NCBI GenBank assembly: GCA_023653785.1
Contig: JAMKCH010057912.1
Coordinates: 1-64,000, forward strand
Origin: Ophioderma brevispina
Lineage: Eukaryota; Echinodermata; Ophiuroidea; Amphilepidida; Ophiodermatidae
Direction: 5' to 3'
Length of the DNA: 64,000 nucleotides
Shown: positions 1 to 11,889 of the stretch, piece by piece
How positions within the stretch are numbered: the stretch's first letter is position 1
Layout of the letters: each line of letters begins with the position of its first letter
Position numbers and translations under genes: made by a program
Notes under the pieces: model-generated
Told to the model about the DNA's origin: nothing
The model's database searches: none
The model's input: only the letters and a program-made list of their open reading frames with translations

Positions 1-1755
1 GGGCTCCCTTTGAAAACGGACTTTTTATCGTACAGGTAGTTGAATTTGACAATTATCGTCTGTGAAGTTGTGCATTAAACGATCCCAAACTTACGCTAAA
101 TGTGCAACTTTAACAATTGCAACACCCGGGAGATTTACAGGTATGTTATCTAGTTTCTTATTACTGACAACGGATATTAGTTCCCTTTCATTGCACCTAC
201 GGTTTTTCTGAACGTTTATACCGGGCTTGTGTCATGGTCCATAGTAAATACAATCTTGACAAATTGGACAAGTCAATCAATACACAGCAATGGCCCACAA
301 AGCAAGCCATGGCACGGCCACAAAATTCTTGCAATGTTCGCTTTCCAATTGGGACTTTCTTATATGAATATAATATATCAATTGACAGAACGATTTTTTT
401 AAAATGGTTCACAGTTTAAAAATGGTCACAACAAAATAATGCCTAAAAAGTAAAAACCAATTTAATTGATGGATAGGTTTGAAGTAATATAGGTAATGTA
501 AGTAGACGAAAAGTTTTTCTTGAAAAAAAGATTAGGATTGGTGGGGGGGGGGGCAGCCGCATGGTGCTGCATGAGCAGTGCGGGATGGGAGTGTTGGAGA
601 AGTGTCCTCCTCTAATGCAACTCTCAAAGTATTGCTTTCTTAGACACATTTCTCTGAAAAGATGATAGAAAAATTTGAAAGTCAAATGTAGATTCCAAGA
701 AAAAGGAAGGATTAGATGTTATCATCCCGCATGAAGCTTAAACCCTTGCAACATCGGTTTTCAAAACAACTGGATGGTTAAAGATAACCCATTTAACATA
801 TGACAAGTTAGTAAAAAAAAATAATGATACTGAAGAGGTGTGAGTAACAGTCTTAAAAGTTAAACGGTGGATTGATTAAGTAAGATTGTTACTACTTTGG
901 GGTGATATTAAAAATACTAAATGCATATGAGCTTCCGAGCCCCGAATTTATAAGTAAAAAGGTTCTACAGGTATCTGAGAATGGGGGAGGGTGCTTCACA
1001 CCCACAATCCAATTTTTTTTTGAGGTGCTGTATGTAGTTCCCCAGTAACCCCTTTGCAATAGGCATGGTCATTATGTCACTTGCAAAACATACCAAGATT
1101 TATTTACCTATATAAGTTTTCTATGAGATAGTGTTTGTCGTATCCATGGGCATGACATATGCGGGGTATATTATTTGTGTAAAATGCGCTACATTGCACA
1201 TCAACCGGACGTAATATTGGAGGGAAAGAGGGCGTACATAGATACTGTCCAAGGAATTTTGACAAATACGATAGTTCTCCTAGCCAATTGCTATACTAAT
1301 TCTTAGATTTATCTTTAATATGTAATGAAGGACTAGACCACCCCAAATTTAGATTTAACTGAATCAGTCTCTGTGACACCAGTTCTTGAAGTACATCACT
1401 GCGGAGTGATTTCTGACTTGATTTTCATCGTTAACATCTCAATGAAACTACAACCATCCAGGTTATAAGGTGCTTCCTCATTACTCAGCTCTAGGATACA
1501 TCTCTCTGGATAGAAGTCAGTTGTGATAGGAAACAAAAGCCGTGGGTGTCAGCGACTTCCATCGACACCTAATTGGACAAACAGTTGAAGTAACGCTCCA
1601 GCGCTCCAGTGCTGTGTCCCTATCGTTACAGAGGACCGCAAAACCTCTACTGAGCGGTGATTCAACACACCATTCTATTTCATGAGTATTTTAACATTTC
1701 AGTTATACCAATAAGCCACTGTGCTATAATTAAAATTGCCCCTGATCAGACATTT
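1..1755. other. No recognisable gene or element
   Basis: I see no convincing coding sequence or transposon here. Short frames on both strands lack splice context or familiar motifs. The only local peculiarity is a run of G at about 542-552. Confidence 0.4.
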
Positions 1756-2095
1756 TTAAAGGTGTGTGTCCGATTGCCGTGGGACCCCCCTCCTCCCCCC
1801 CCCCCCCCCCCCCCGATTTACCCAGACCCAGAAGTAGTTCGATTTTAATATCAGAAAAAGACCGTAGTAGTTTTCTTATTGTCAGCCTGAAATTTCAAGC
1901 TTCCAAATCATTTCTTTTTCCCAAGATACAGACAAAAATTTGCCATTTTATGGTTAAACCATCAATATTAGTACAGGTGTGAAAATAGGGCATTGGATGT
2001 GCATTATTGCTTTACTATCAAAAACCGCAACTTGTTTCCCACGATACTTGGTGATGATAAGTGTAGCAGTGCCAAGCTCTCATATCAGAGAGGAG
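1756..2095 (+). repeat. Dispersed repeat, copy A
   Basis: This stretch is similar in order and wording to 58060-58390 on the same strand. Shared blocks include a start of TTAAAGGTG followed by GTGTCCGAT or a close variant, then GATTTACCC, AACCATCAATATTAG, a block around CATTATTG, and CAAGCTCTC or CAGGCTCTC. The TTAA at the start suggests insertion at TTAA, as in piggyBac-like or Kolobok-like elements, but I could not define the other end. A run of 20 C at 1795-1814 interrupts it. Confidence 0.55.
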
Positions 2096-2580
2096 AAAAA
2101 CATGGTAACACATAATTCGGAACAAAACACCTTTAATACTAAAATCTCTCTTGTTTCAACGTAATAAATGTTCCCTTTAGTTTCCTTTGGGTAACTGTGA
2201 ATTGGATGTTTGGCTACGTGGTACACGCAAAAAACTGGCTTGGTCAAAATATGAGGAAGCATTCACACAAATTCTAATGTCCATTAAGCAATTTGGATAA
2301 AAAATGACATTTGTAGTTTATAGCTAGGTATTAGGGAAAGATTGCTAAAAGGGAAACAGTTTTGTCTTATAAACAAAAAAAAACAAAAAACCATATCTGA
2401 AAATCTCTTCTGTGACCATAATTTTTCAAACGTATATTATTTATAGAACAAACAAAACTCAAAGACACAGAGACAGAGTTGAATCTCTGATGATTTCTTT
2501 ACTAGTTTCTGCCAAATTCAAATCTTAACACACAAGGACTATCTGTCTATATTTTCCCCAAGTAAGAAATGCCTACTAAC

Positions 2581-2685
2581 CTGAGTGCAGAGTGGTGGTC
2601 CATGCCTTTTCGTCCGGTTATACCCCATGCGCAAGCAATGCGTCTCTTAAGGTAATACGTGCCCAGTGTGAACGACTTGGAGTAT
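2581..2685 (-). CDS. Candidate exon, possibly DEPDC5
   Basis: On the minus strand a T-rich tract ending in tttgcag precedes 105 bp that are open in one frame and end at CAG followed by the donor gttagt. The open frame contains SFTLGTYYLKRR and GITGRKGMD. Both splice sites are near consensus and the strand agrees with the DEPDC5 model, whose later exons should lie here. I could not place the peptide with confidence on DEPDC5; an alternative frame at the end reads EKAWTTTLHS. It may be an exon with an assembly frameshift, an exon of something else, or a chance combination. Confidence 0.35.
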
Positions 2686-2871
2686 CTGCAAAAAAAAAGT
2701 AGGAAAAGTTTATGAAGAGCTTGATTTATCGTAAAACCTTCACAAAACAACAAGATTTAATGGAGTATCGCAAGAGATTTTTTGCATGTTTTTATTGTTT
2801 GTTTTTTGTGAGCAATAAGTGAAGTGGAATTTTAAAGCTCACATAACATTGTAAACTATAATATTATGTTT

Positions 2872-3690
2872 AGCTAGACAAAACATCAAACCCAAGCGTT
2901 CCAGACGTTACATGGGTCAACATCTCACAGACCTTGACTACGCAGATAACCTAGCTCTAACAGCTGATCTGATAAGTGGTGCACAAGATCTAATAACAGC
3001 ACTTGAGAATGCTGCGACAAAGTCGGCCCCTTGCATCTAAATGCCAAGAGGACTGGATATATGACTGTCAATGAGGAGGAAGACGTATCATCAAACTATC
3101 TGCCACAGCAGATGGTAGCCAACTCAAAAGAGGTCAGGACTTAAAGTATGTAAGGTACTATGTTTGCGACACGCCAGAAAGACTTCCGGCCTCACGCAAA
3201 GACAAGCTTGGAATGCCTGCAATAAATTACAACACTTATGGCAATCTGGTTATCTCCAATTCAACCAAGCTGAAAATTTTTAGAGGGCCTGTGTAGAGAG
3301 TATCCAGTTATATGGATCTGAGACCCTGGACCAGAAGAAAGGAGCTTACATGATAGAGGATAGGCACCTACACCAAGCTATTATGCGAGTACAAAAACAT
3401 ATCCTGGCATGAGGACACAAGACCAAGCAAAGAATATTGGAGAATCCCCCAATTTCATCTTCTGTTGCCCAAACACAGTGCACGATTTGCGGTCACTGTC
3501 ATCGTGGGATTGACCAAGTAGTCTCGGACGTACACATGTGGAAGTTACCATGCCAAAACAGGGGTAGTCGACCTTTTTAAATACATTGATGTGATTGCCT
3601 GAGACATCCAGCAGGATCCATCTTACAACCCCTCCAACCCTAATGGACAAACAGGGGACATTGGGCGCTACATGGAGAACAGCATATAGG
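2872..3690 (+). pseudogene. Non-LTR retrotransposon reverse transcriptase relic
   Basis: The plus strand encodes the C-terminal part of a LINE-type reverse transcriptase in pieces. The catalytic block reads LTDLDYADNLALTAD near 2920-2975, where the usual YADD is YADN. It is followed by LHLNAKRTGYMTVN, then ESIQLYGSETLDQ near 3300-3340, and RFAGHCHRGIDQVVSDV with a later YIDVI block near 3490-3600, the last in a different frame. These blocks appear in the order expected for RTE/Jockey-like reverse transcriptases. At least three frame changes and several stops show that it is dead. The endonuclease and the start of the RT domain are missing, as expected for a 5'-truncated insertion. It lies in a probable intron of the minus-strand host gene. 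Confidence 0.75.
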
Positions 3691-3939
3691 CTGAGGGGTA
3701 AGATAGTAGTAGAACCAAAACTGTGAAAATAAACACCACAAGTGTTTCCGTCGTTACAAACCACAAGCTTGCCAACTTCATGGAATGAGCCCAAGGCCAT
3801 TTTGAATCTTTGGAATTGTCTAATCAGGGCTGTGCCTTCAGGAAAATTCAAGAAAACCACAATCTCAGATCCAATTTCAAATAAAAGCTCAAAAAGCTGG
3901 GTGCACAGTTATAACTGCCGACACATATTTGTTCATTAC

Positions 3940-4044
3940 CTTCCACACAAGAGTCATCAGCAAACTCAGTGCAGAGACTGGAATCACTTGATGATTGTAT
4001 CATCCATGCTACTGCTTGGTCTGTCTTATGTGAAATATGAAGAC
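3940..4044 (-). CDS. Candidate exon, minus strand
   Basis: On the minus strand the sequence tcatcatag precedes 105 bp open in one frame, ending in GTGGAAG with donor gtaatg. The translation includes HISHKTDQAVAWMIQSSSD and is rich in Ser and Asp, as would suit the disordered central part of DEPDC5, but it shows no motif I can place. The reading-frame phase does not join cleanly to the 5.8-kb microexon. Splice signals and strand are the main support. Confidence 0.28.
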
Positions 4045-4335
4045 CTATGATGAACTTGTTGGATTTCACCTCCAGGGACATGAATGGGATAAAAAAACAA
4101 TGCAAGGACATAATTACAAGGTGTTCTCATACAGATGTGTTCTAATGATAAGCAATAATACAGCACCTAGGAAGGAGGAAATAGAGTGCACGTTTTGTAA
4201 TGATAATACACCATAATCCTCTAGGAAGATGTATTCAGGGGCTTGTTGTGGGAAAATTTTGTGAGGTCTTGCAAGAAAAAGACAAGCTTTAAGGTCTTGA
4301 AATGTATTTTACTACTATGCAACGGACTGTAACTC

Positions 4336-5070
4336 GTGGCGTAACCAGGGGGGGGGGGGGGCAGGGGGGGAGCTGTCCCCTGTGGGGAATCTTTGACCCC
4401 CCCGGGAAAAATAGCGATTTTACATAGCATATACTATACTAACAAATTTTAATATATGCTTGTAGTATAGTTAGTAAAACCAAAGTTTTAAATTTTAATC
4501 CCGGTTTTGGTCCCCCGCAACCGGGGGTGGCCGTAAATTCTCACCCAACTTTGTATCAATCGCCCTTATTCCGCTCCTTCACCTTCGCCCGATTCAACTC
4601 ATCCCCCATCCTCAACCCAACCCTCCTACCCCGTCCTCCACTTTCCTTCCTCCATGTCCTCTTGTGTCGCCCCTCTTCCTCAAACCACCCACCTCAAACG
4701 CAAAGCCCTTTTTAAAACATGCTCCTCCCTCATCCTTCCTCACACGTGCCCATAACCTCTTACACACCATTCGCCTTCGCCAGTCGGTCATCTGGAATTA
4801 CCTTAACATTCTTCAAAAACTTTCTTTCTCCTCTCCTTACCCACAAGCACCAAATCAATCTCTGACTCGATTCCCCTAACTAAGGTCCTTTCCTTTTGTC
4901 CTCTTTCTTAAACCCTCTTGCTTATAAACACACCTCCTTCTTCATCGCAAAACTCTAACCATCCTTCCCTCCAGATTTCTCTCCCAAACCCGTTTCCCTC
5001 CCTTCCACCCCCTCTGAAAATATATGGCCCCCTCTTGCCCCCCCCTATAAAAAAAGCTGGTTACGGCCAC
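4336..5070. mobile_element. Element with GTAACCAG inverted ends, C/T-rich interior
   Basis: The left end reads GTGGCGTAACCAGG followed by a long G run, and the right end reads AGCTGGTTACGGCCAC after a C run, so the termini are inverted repeats. The interior 4561-5040 is strikingly poor in G on this strand: 35 G in 480 bases by my count. No transposase frame is visible. It is probably a non-autonomous DNA transposon, though the odd interior may be an assembly artefact. Confidence 0.5.
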
Positions 5071-5413
5071 TGACTGTACTTGTATAAAATAAACTATTCT
5101 ACAAATAATTTGGGAGCCTTCACCCTAAAAGTATGTTTTTTTCCATCCAATCAATTGATTACAGAACAAATCGTTTGTTGAACCTCTAATCTGGTCAAAT
5201 TGAATGTTGACCCCTTTTTGGTCACTGAGTATATTTTATCAAAAATCGGCATTCAGAGTCGTGTTCAGTGGAAAAAAAAAAATCGGTCTAGAAGCACTTT
5301 TCATCCGAAAGTGGAACAACTTTCCCTGATGAGCGTGGCTATGAGACTGACTTGTGTAGGTCACAGAAAGAGATGCCCACTAACTTTCTGCGATCTATTA
5401 ACAAGAACAACAA

Positions 5414-5650
5414 TGTATATGTAAATATACCGTTTGATGATATCTGCTAGGAAAGCGAAGGGACACCTTCGAACTCTAACACCTATAGATGGATAGCTAC
5501 GCTCCTCTACCAACCTGGGATAGCTTAGTTGGTAAGAGTGTCATGCATGTAATACGAAGGGTGCGGTTCGAATTCGGCCAAGCGCACATGGGTTTTTTCA
5601 ATTACTATCACGCGCTGGCCAGTCGCCAGAGAAAAGATATTAAAAAATAC
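5414..5650 (+). repeat. tRNA-derived SINE, family 1, copy A
   Basis: This is a diverged copy of the element at 46566-46808. Both begin at tgtatatgtaaatatacc, contain GCTAGGAAAGCG, then a tRNA-like segment, then CCAAGCGCA and GCGCTGGCC. The tRNA-like part has an A-box-like TAGCTTAGTTGG near 5521-5532 and a B-box-like GGTTCGAATTC near 5567. It lies in a probable DEPDC5 intron. Confidence 0.75.
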
Positions 5651-5788
5651 AAGAACAACCAAATATGACGACATTGCCTATTTTGGTCATATTTGAAACG
5701 TGTTTTGAAAACAATTAGATCCCATTTGACACCCATATGACCTAAATGACCATGCATTTACACACAAAGAGATTGAACCCATGCTTAC

Positions 5789-5812
5789 CCGTTGGGAATT
5801 GTATGTGTCCAT
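5789..5812 (-). CDS. DEPDC5: DEPDC5 candidate microexon, 24 bp
   Basis: On the minus strand 24 bp between gaaaag and the strong donor gtaagcat encode WTHTIPN with split codons at both ends. This resembles the conserved WMHTFP segment of vertebrate DEPDC5. The phase fits the candidate exon at 8642-8772: that exon ends in AG, which with the A here makes Arg, giving NKR then WTHTIPNG. The acceptor lacks a good pyrimidine tract. An alternative upstream acceptor, gacag, would give a 38-bp exon reading PIRKRWTHTIPNG, but then the phase with the previous exon fails. Confidence 0.55.
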
Positions 5813-5819
5813 CTTTTCC

Positions 5820-8140
5820 TTATCGGCTGTCAATTTGTTTACCAAGTCGCTGGAGGCAAATGGATTGTTATCAGTTTCATTACACCGCCGAGACTCTTAT
5901 AAATAGTTGAATACTTGACTGTCATATGTCATATTCAATCTCGTCATCATCGCATTTGAAGATGTCATGTTATAATCCAGGTGGACGACCCACGGAGAGA
6001 CCGATTTTTAGAAAGACTTCTTAGGGTGCTTCTAGTCTAGGGAAAGACACCCTGCGCATTAGGATGGATGAGTCCAGATCCAAAAAATAAAGGGTGAGGG
6101 GGGGGTTTGAGTGGGGTTTAGGTGTGAATAAAACAATCAATAGAATGAAAAGTTAAAAATATAGGAATGGTGTCCAATCTATCAAATATTGGGTTGGAAG
6201 TCCAATATTGTTATCATAGTATGTGTCAGGTGCTGATTTATCATGATATCACTATTATCAGATGTTTATTGATCTAAGTTATACTTGAGCAAACCACAGT
6301 TAAACACTTCATTGCCAGATAAGCCCTAGACTAGGTGCATCAATGCCCCTCTTGTCAATAATGCTTTGTTGACAAAACATCAAATAACCTTCCAACAAAA
6401 ATACCTTATACTAGATTCCAATGCTGTCGGGAATAGCTCTCATTTATGTGAAGGTATGAGAAAAAGAGCAACAGAGGCTATATTTGTTGTACTGGTTGGA
6501 TAGAAATCTATGATTACATTGTTATGTATTGAAATAATGGTGATGTCCAATGACCTTTGATACTTGTTCAATGTATCACGAGTGATCGAATCTAAAAGTA
6601 GCGTCACGGTCTGGTAAGGTCCAAACGTTTGCCGGCAAAGTACGTGTGACGCGGGACAGCCCCATCCATCTCCACTGGGACCATACGGTATATTCAGGCG
6701 CCTTTAACGGTGTCATTCAGGATGTTAATGGTTTTGAATTATTGCGTTATCCCTATTGAGCAGTTCCTAGGGACTCAAGCTTTGGTATGGCCGGAGATAG
6801 CCTGCGTGAAACTAATGTTTTTTCTCGCGGAAAGCTGGGTAAAACAGGCTTGGATAGATTAGTCGTAGTTTCCGATTTATAGTTATGGGTGCGCGGCCTA
6901 TCTACCATGTCTACCTTAACCGGTTGACTCCGTAACAGTATAACGTAACCACCTGTCTACTGATGCAAATTGAATTAGGTTTAAATGAATTTGTGAGTCT
7001 ACTGTTGATGATGTCTCGTTGGATGTCCCAAATCAGAAATACCCTTTCAAACCCAAAACAAAATGAAGCCTTGTGCACAAAGTATCTGAATTTTATATAA
7101 CCAAGAGATTTTAATGATTTGTAATTGGTTCAGGAATTTGTTATGTCCCAAAACAACATTACTTATATAGTAAAATTACACACAATTTATATAACTGCTA
7201 CTTAATGTCCAAAAAGAGGCGTTGCAGTTCAACGATGATAGTCCTCACAGCGCAAGAGCATTGCAAAGTAACATATAAAATCCTCAGGTAATATTCCATT
7301 GGAATATTCAGTCCGGAAGGTAACTTTTGTCCAGGAGTTCAAGACGACAAGGTTAAATACTTCCCTCGACGACACTAATATCCAAGTAATCAGTCCAAGA
7401 GACATCCACCCACGACGTCTATCCGTCCACAATTTGGAATCCTATGTTGATTCCCAGCATTTCGGATTCAAAAGACTGACATGGTAAAATAATTATAGCA
7501 CTCTGCTCACTTGGAATGAAAAATATAATAATCCTGGCACTGTGTGGAGCCAGAATCTACCATTATTGCTAGATAAAACTAGCTATAACACTACTGTTAG
7601 AGTGATTGCAACTGATTGACACCTCTTCTCGACAAGTTTTCCTCATATATAACACAATATTTCATTAAAGTTCCCAAGTCTTAAAATAGAAATTACAAAA
7701 TCTGAATCACATCACTTTCCATAAAAACTTGTGGGGAAAATTCCCTGATTCTTAAATTGTTTTGATATCAAGCATAAACAAGTTGGACTCAGTTTTTTAA
7801 GTTTAGCACGCTGGGGAATTCCCACTTCCCTATTGTGCAATTTAAAAGGTGCACTAGCAAAAACAAAATAGGGGTATTCCCCTTTCTCTCTTTTATAGTA
7901 AACAACAAAAAAAATAAAAAAATTAAAAAAATTCTTTTCTCAAATAACATTAGAAACTAATATTTTAATCAAAAATTTGAGGGTTTAATATAACACTACC
8001 TAGTAATTGGCGCACGCAAATAAGCCATTGTAGCTGAAAAGCTCATTCAAACTAACCAACCAACCAACCAAGTAGGGTCCCAGGTACTGTCAAATTGAAA
8101 TATTAATTGACTTAGTTGTACCATTTTCATGAATAAAACA
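5820..8140. other. Intronic sequence without recognised features
   Basis: I find no clear gene here. The plus-strand frame at 7299-7487 has no recognisable motif and no convincing splice context. Around 8055 there is a short ACCA repeat. Confidence 0.35.
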
Positions 8141-8149
8141 TCAAATGAT

Positions 8150-8500
8150 GTATGGTTGGGCAGACCACGGGGCACGTCGCTGCAGTGGACCAGCGCTCGC
8201 CTCATAAGCATTAAGGTTGTGCGTTCGAGCCCGCTGTCGCCAAGTGTTGTGTCACTGGGTCAAGGCACTTACCTCGCTTGCCTACTCTCCACCAGGAGTA
8301 TTAGGAAGTATAAATGGTACAGGCATAGCTGGGAATGCAAAAACAAGACTAGCTGTGTGGAGGAGTGGCAAACCCCCCACAGCAAACATTTATGAGGAGC
8401 TGGCCCAAACGCCAATGACAGCGAGATGGGTACTCCGCCTGCGGGGACGCACATTGCATTTTGGCACATACCATGATAGATTAGATTGAAATAGAACTTT
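8150..8500 (+). repeat. tRNA-derived SINE, family 2, plus strand
   Basis: A tRNA-like head with GCAGTGGACCAGCG near 8182 and a B-box GCGTTCGAGCCC at 8221-8232 is followed by a core with CAAGGCACTTACCTCGCTTG and GTATAAATGGTAC. A shared core is found in reverse orientation at 43085-43395. The tail ends in TAGATTAGATTGAA. Elements with this arrangement are widespread in marine invertebrates. Confidence 0.75.
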
Positions 8501-8641
8501 GAAGTTCTGAAGAATTTCTTATTCAAGTCAAAAGCTAACATTCCAGATAGGTTTTATAAAACTGAGTGAAACCGTGGCAAAGACAGGCCAATGCGATTGT
8601 GAGAAGTGCTTTAATGATAGATGTCACACATGTCACATTAC

Positions 8642-8772
8642 CTTTTGTTCTTGGTTAATCTGCACCGTGGTTTAAATGTTGATTGTGTAGAGGAGAACTT
8701 GACGATGTCTTTGACTTCTGGACAGGTAGAAGCTGTAGTTGATCCAGTGCGGGATGTCATATTTGTGATTTT
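8642..8772 (-). CDS. DEPDC5: DEPDC5 candidate exon, central region
   Basis: On the minus strand 131 bp lie between an acceptor ending aaacag and the donor AAAAG|gtaatg. The frame is open throughout and contains TSRTGSTTAST and FKPRCRLTKNKR. The end resembles the short basic stretch (MKLTSNRRR in human) that precedes WMHTFP in DEPDC5, and the phase joins exactly to the 5789-5812 microexon. The acceptor has an A-rich rather than pyrimidine-rich tract, so the 5' boundary is uncertain. The rest is low-complexity Ser/Thr-rich sequence, consistent with the disordered linker of this protein. Confidence 0.5.
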
Positions 8773-9469
8773 CTGTTTTTTGTGGTAATTCATGGTGCTA
8801 TTAGTATACTTATGTAGACAAGAAAAAAAACAATGAAATAAAGCCAAAAATTAAACGTTAGTAATATTTCTAAAACCCTAAAACACTATCTTTTTTTTTT
8901 TTTTTTAAAACGTAATTCGCTATGCATGCTAAACAGGGGTTCTTTTTTTATTGCAGAATTGAGGTCAATATTCCTTGCTGATTGTGGCTGTGAAGGAATC
9001 TTTTCCTTCTCACAAAAGAAAAAGAAAAATGTCCAAAAGAGCAAATCAATCTGGTGCAGGACTGGGTGATGAAAATCACTGATAGTGTTGGTTGCCTGCT
9101 GCCACTGATCTCTTAGCCTTAATATGCCAGCAATTAAAATTCCACTACATGACTCTGCATGATGAAGTACCACTGTAAACATGTGCACTATTTGGAGTTT
9201 CATGTGTTTGCAGATGGGCTCTGGCAGTTACGTGATTAAGAAAAAATGGCTCAAACTCTGACGGTGGAATAGAGTGTTACTTACAATAAATAAAGGCACT
9301 GGGTGTGGTGGTTTGCTCTGCTAAGGCATACCAAATCACTGCCAATGCCTGAAAATGATAGAGACAAAAAATGTAGATACTCCTATTAGGCAATAAAAAA
9401 CACATGATGCAAAACCCAGCTATGACAACAAAGACTATCTATGGTTTTAATTTTCTAAAGGTTACATAC

Positions 9470-9545
9470 TTTTATATGTGAGGTTGCTTGGGAGGACTCA
9501 CAGGGACTCTTCGTATGCAAAATCTGATTTTTAAGTTCCTTTTGC
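9470..9545 (-). CDS. DEPDC5: DEPDC5 candidate exon, linker region
   Basis: On the minus strand ttctttcag precedes 76 bp ending at AAAA|gtatgt, both good splice sites. The open frame includes QKELKNQILHTKSP and SSQATSHIK. Its Lys- and Ser-rich character resembles the linker after the conserved N-terminal domain of DEPDC5, but there is no diagnostic motif. Strand and position between the 21.3-kb and 8.6-kb exons support it. Confidence 0.42.
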
Positions 9546-10589
9546 CTGAAAGAAGAACCAGTGGGCTCTTGCCATTGGAAATTAACACCAAATTGTAAAA
9601 AGATTTAAGTGAAACATGGGGTTGCAGTTTAATTCGACTACGGGAGGCCCGCGCTTTGCGCGGCTCCCGCTAGGTGAATTGAATGGGAGCGATCACTGAA
9701 ATCGAGGCGATCACTGAAACACAAGCGTATTCTTAAAACAGAAGTGATCACTCAGGAAGTTGACACATACACACCATGGCGACACATCAACAACCACATC
9801 GGTGAACACAAACGCATAGTGAATTGTGACTCCTCAAAACTCCCGTATAAATAACCGTCATCCTGAAGTTTAGGACTCCCCGAGATACAACATTCTGCAT
9901 TATTAAACATTTTTAATAACTCCAATTTCTCGTAGTTTTCGTCAGTATTTAGCCTGTAGTTCGTGAGTTAACATTGTTCTAACAAAGGAGGGAGGAAAAC
10001 CCGTTTTTTTAAAACTTTCAGTATATTTTTATCTTTTTCTTTCAAAAAATCTCCCCGTGTCATAACCCGTGGTGTCCGTCATACAGAACACCAAAGCGCA
10101 ATAAAACAGACTTGTTAGTGACCATTAAATAAATAAGAACTGGTGCGCTGTACTGTGGAAAGCAAAGTTATGATTGTGTGAGACGGCGGTGCGACGATGG
10201 AAAAAGGAGGAGGGAAAGAAAAAATTCCAAATCGATGGCGCTACCCAGGCAAAGTTGCGTTTTAATAATATGATTCACATACAGTATCAACAAAGCTTTC
10301 TTGGTTCTCAGTCCTTCAATAATGCTAATACCTTAATATAAGTGATTTGATTTGAATCATGGAAAATAAAACTTTGCGTGAAGGTTATGTGGTAAACCTA
10401 ACAGAAGCGAAACTTGGTACAATGTTATCAGTTACTATCAATACTTTTTCAAAACTTTATCAGAGAAATTAAAAACGATCAATTTAAGTCTTCCCAAACT
10501 CAACCATACTCTTCATGCGTAGTTGGTGATTTCATCAGCTGTTTGTCCACTGTCAAATACCCCAGACCAGCGGGGGTATGACCACTACC

Positions 10590-10880
10590 ACTTGTCCAGT
10601 ACGATCAAAATTACGATTCACATAGTGATTATCAAATACTGAGTACACAATTACGATGTTTATTTCACATAGTGATTATCAAATACTGTGAGTATAAAAT
10701 TAACAATCATCATTGGCATTCGCAATCAATAATTATGATTTGAAAAAATTAAAACAAGAATATTTCGACTTGCCAAAATTAACAATCACATATTACGATT
10801 TGCCAAAAATTATCTATCAACATGATTTTGACAAATTAACAACCAATCATTGATTTGCAAAATTCAAAACCACTGTATGA
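10590..10880. repeat. AT-rich degenerate short repeats
   Basis: The phrase cacatagtgattatcaaat occurs twice, about 54 bp apart, near 10619 and 10673. After it come several looser copies of CAAT plus ATTATGATTTG or ATTACGATTTG down to about 10860. This is a decayed minisatellite. Confidence 0.5.
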
Positions 10881-11889
10881 TTTTAAATTTTTGATTATTA
10901 TTATCATTATATACTTGACATACCTATTTGTTGGTATGCTCAATAAACTGAAACATTAGATCTAAAGATGAGACCCCAATTTAAGTATATAAAGTTTTCA
11001 TATAATAGAATGGCGTTACCCCAAACCCCATCTGACAACGTGTTGCGTCAATTTCAAACTGTGAGAGCTTAAAAACATGATTTTGTAATCCCCTTAGAGT
11101 GCTGTGAAGATTCAATATTGCTCAACCAAAATGGGGGCACATGTTTGTTCATAATCCAACCAACATCATTTAAAAACAGGCAAAGAGAAATAAGTAGCTT
11201 TCATCTGATAAAAAATTTTGACCACTTCTGGTAAAATCTGGTGTTTGGGGATGAGGCTATTAGCGATCACACCATGGCCCTTTAATTTATTCTAAATTAA
11301 ATTGCAAAGTATGATTCCAGTACATTTTAGGTATAGCATAAGCGAATTAAAGCTTATAATATGTTAACACATTCAGAATATCACCATTGGGTTCATATGA
11401 AAACTAACTTTTGACAAGTTTCTGCATTAAAACATTAATAGAAATTAATTTAATTAAATATCTTTTTTTTGAAAACTGAATGTTTTCAACTGTTTGACAT
11501 TCCATTTTAAGAATTAATGGTCCCCCTTATGGTTCCAGTGTTTTGAAATAATGCTGTGGAATTTCAAACAAACCCAACTCTAGCTTTCCCCAGTGATGAC
11601 TATTTCACAACATGCAGTGAGTCTTTAACTGCAACCATTCTAATTCCCCCAGTAGGACAAATGAAAAAGTCAACTCATTCCTTGTCTACAATCATTTTAA
11701 GAGGGTTTGTACACAGGCACCCATGTACCCTTCCCAGTCTAATGTTGTTTTGTATCGTAAGAAGCCCCATCCTCCAACATTACTAGGAAAAGTACTCAGG
11801 TGTCAGGTATTCTAATCAAAATTGATGGTACCAACCATATGTTGCATCCCTGATACCAGAAGAAGCAGTTGATAATTTTAATTATGGTT

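Noticed and set aside
3381..3860. 159-codon minus-strand frame with NHL-like phrases (LLDVSGNHINVF)
   Set aside because: Most of it overlaps the plus-strand reverse transcriptase relic, whose conserved blocks explain the open frame.
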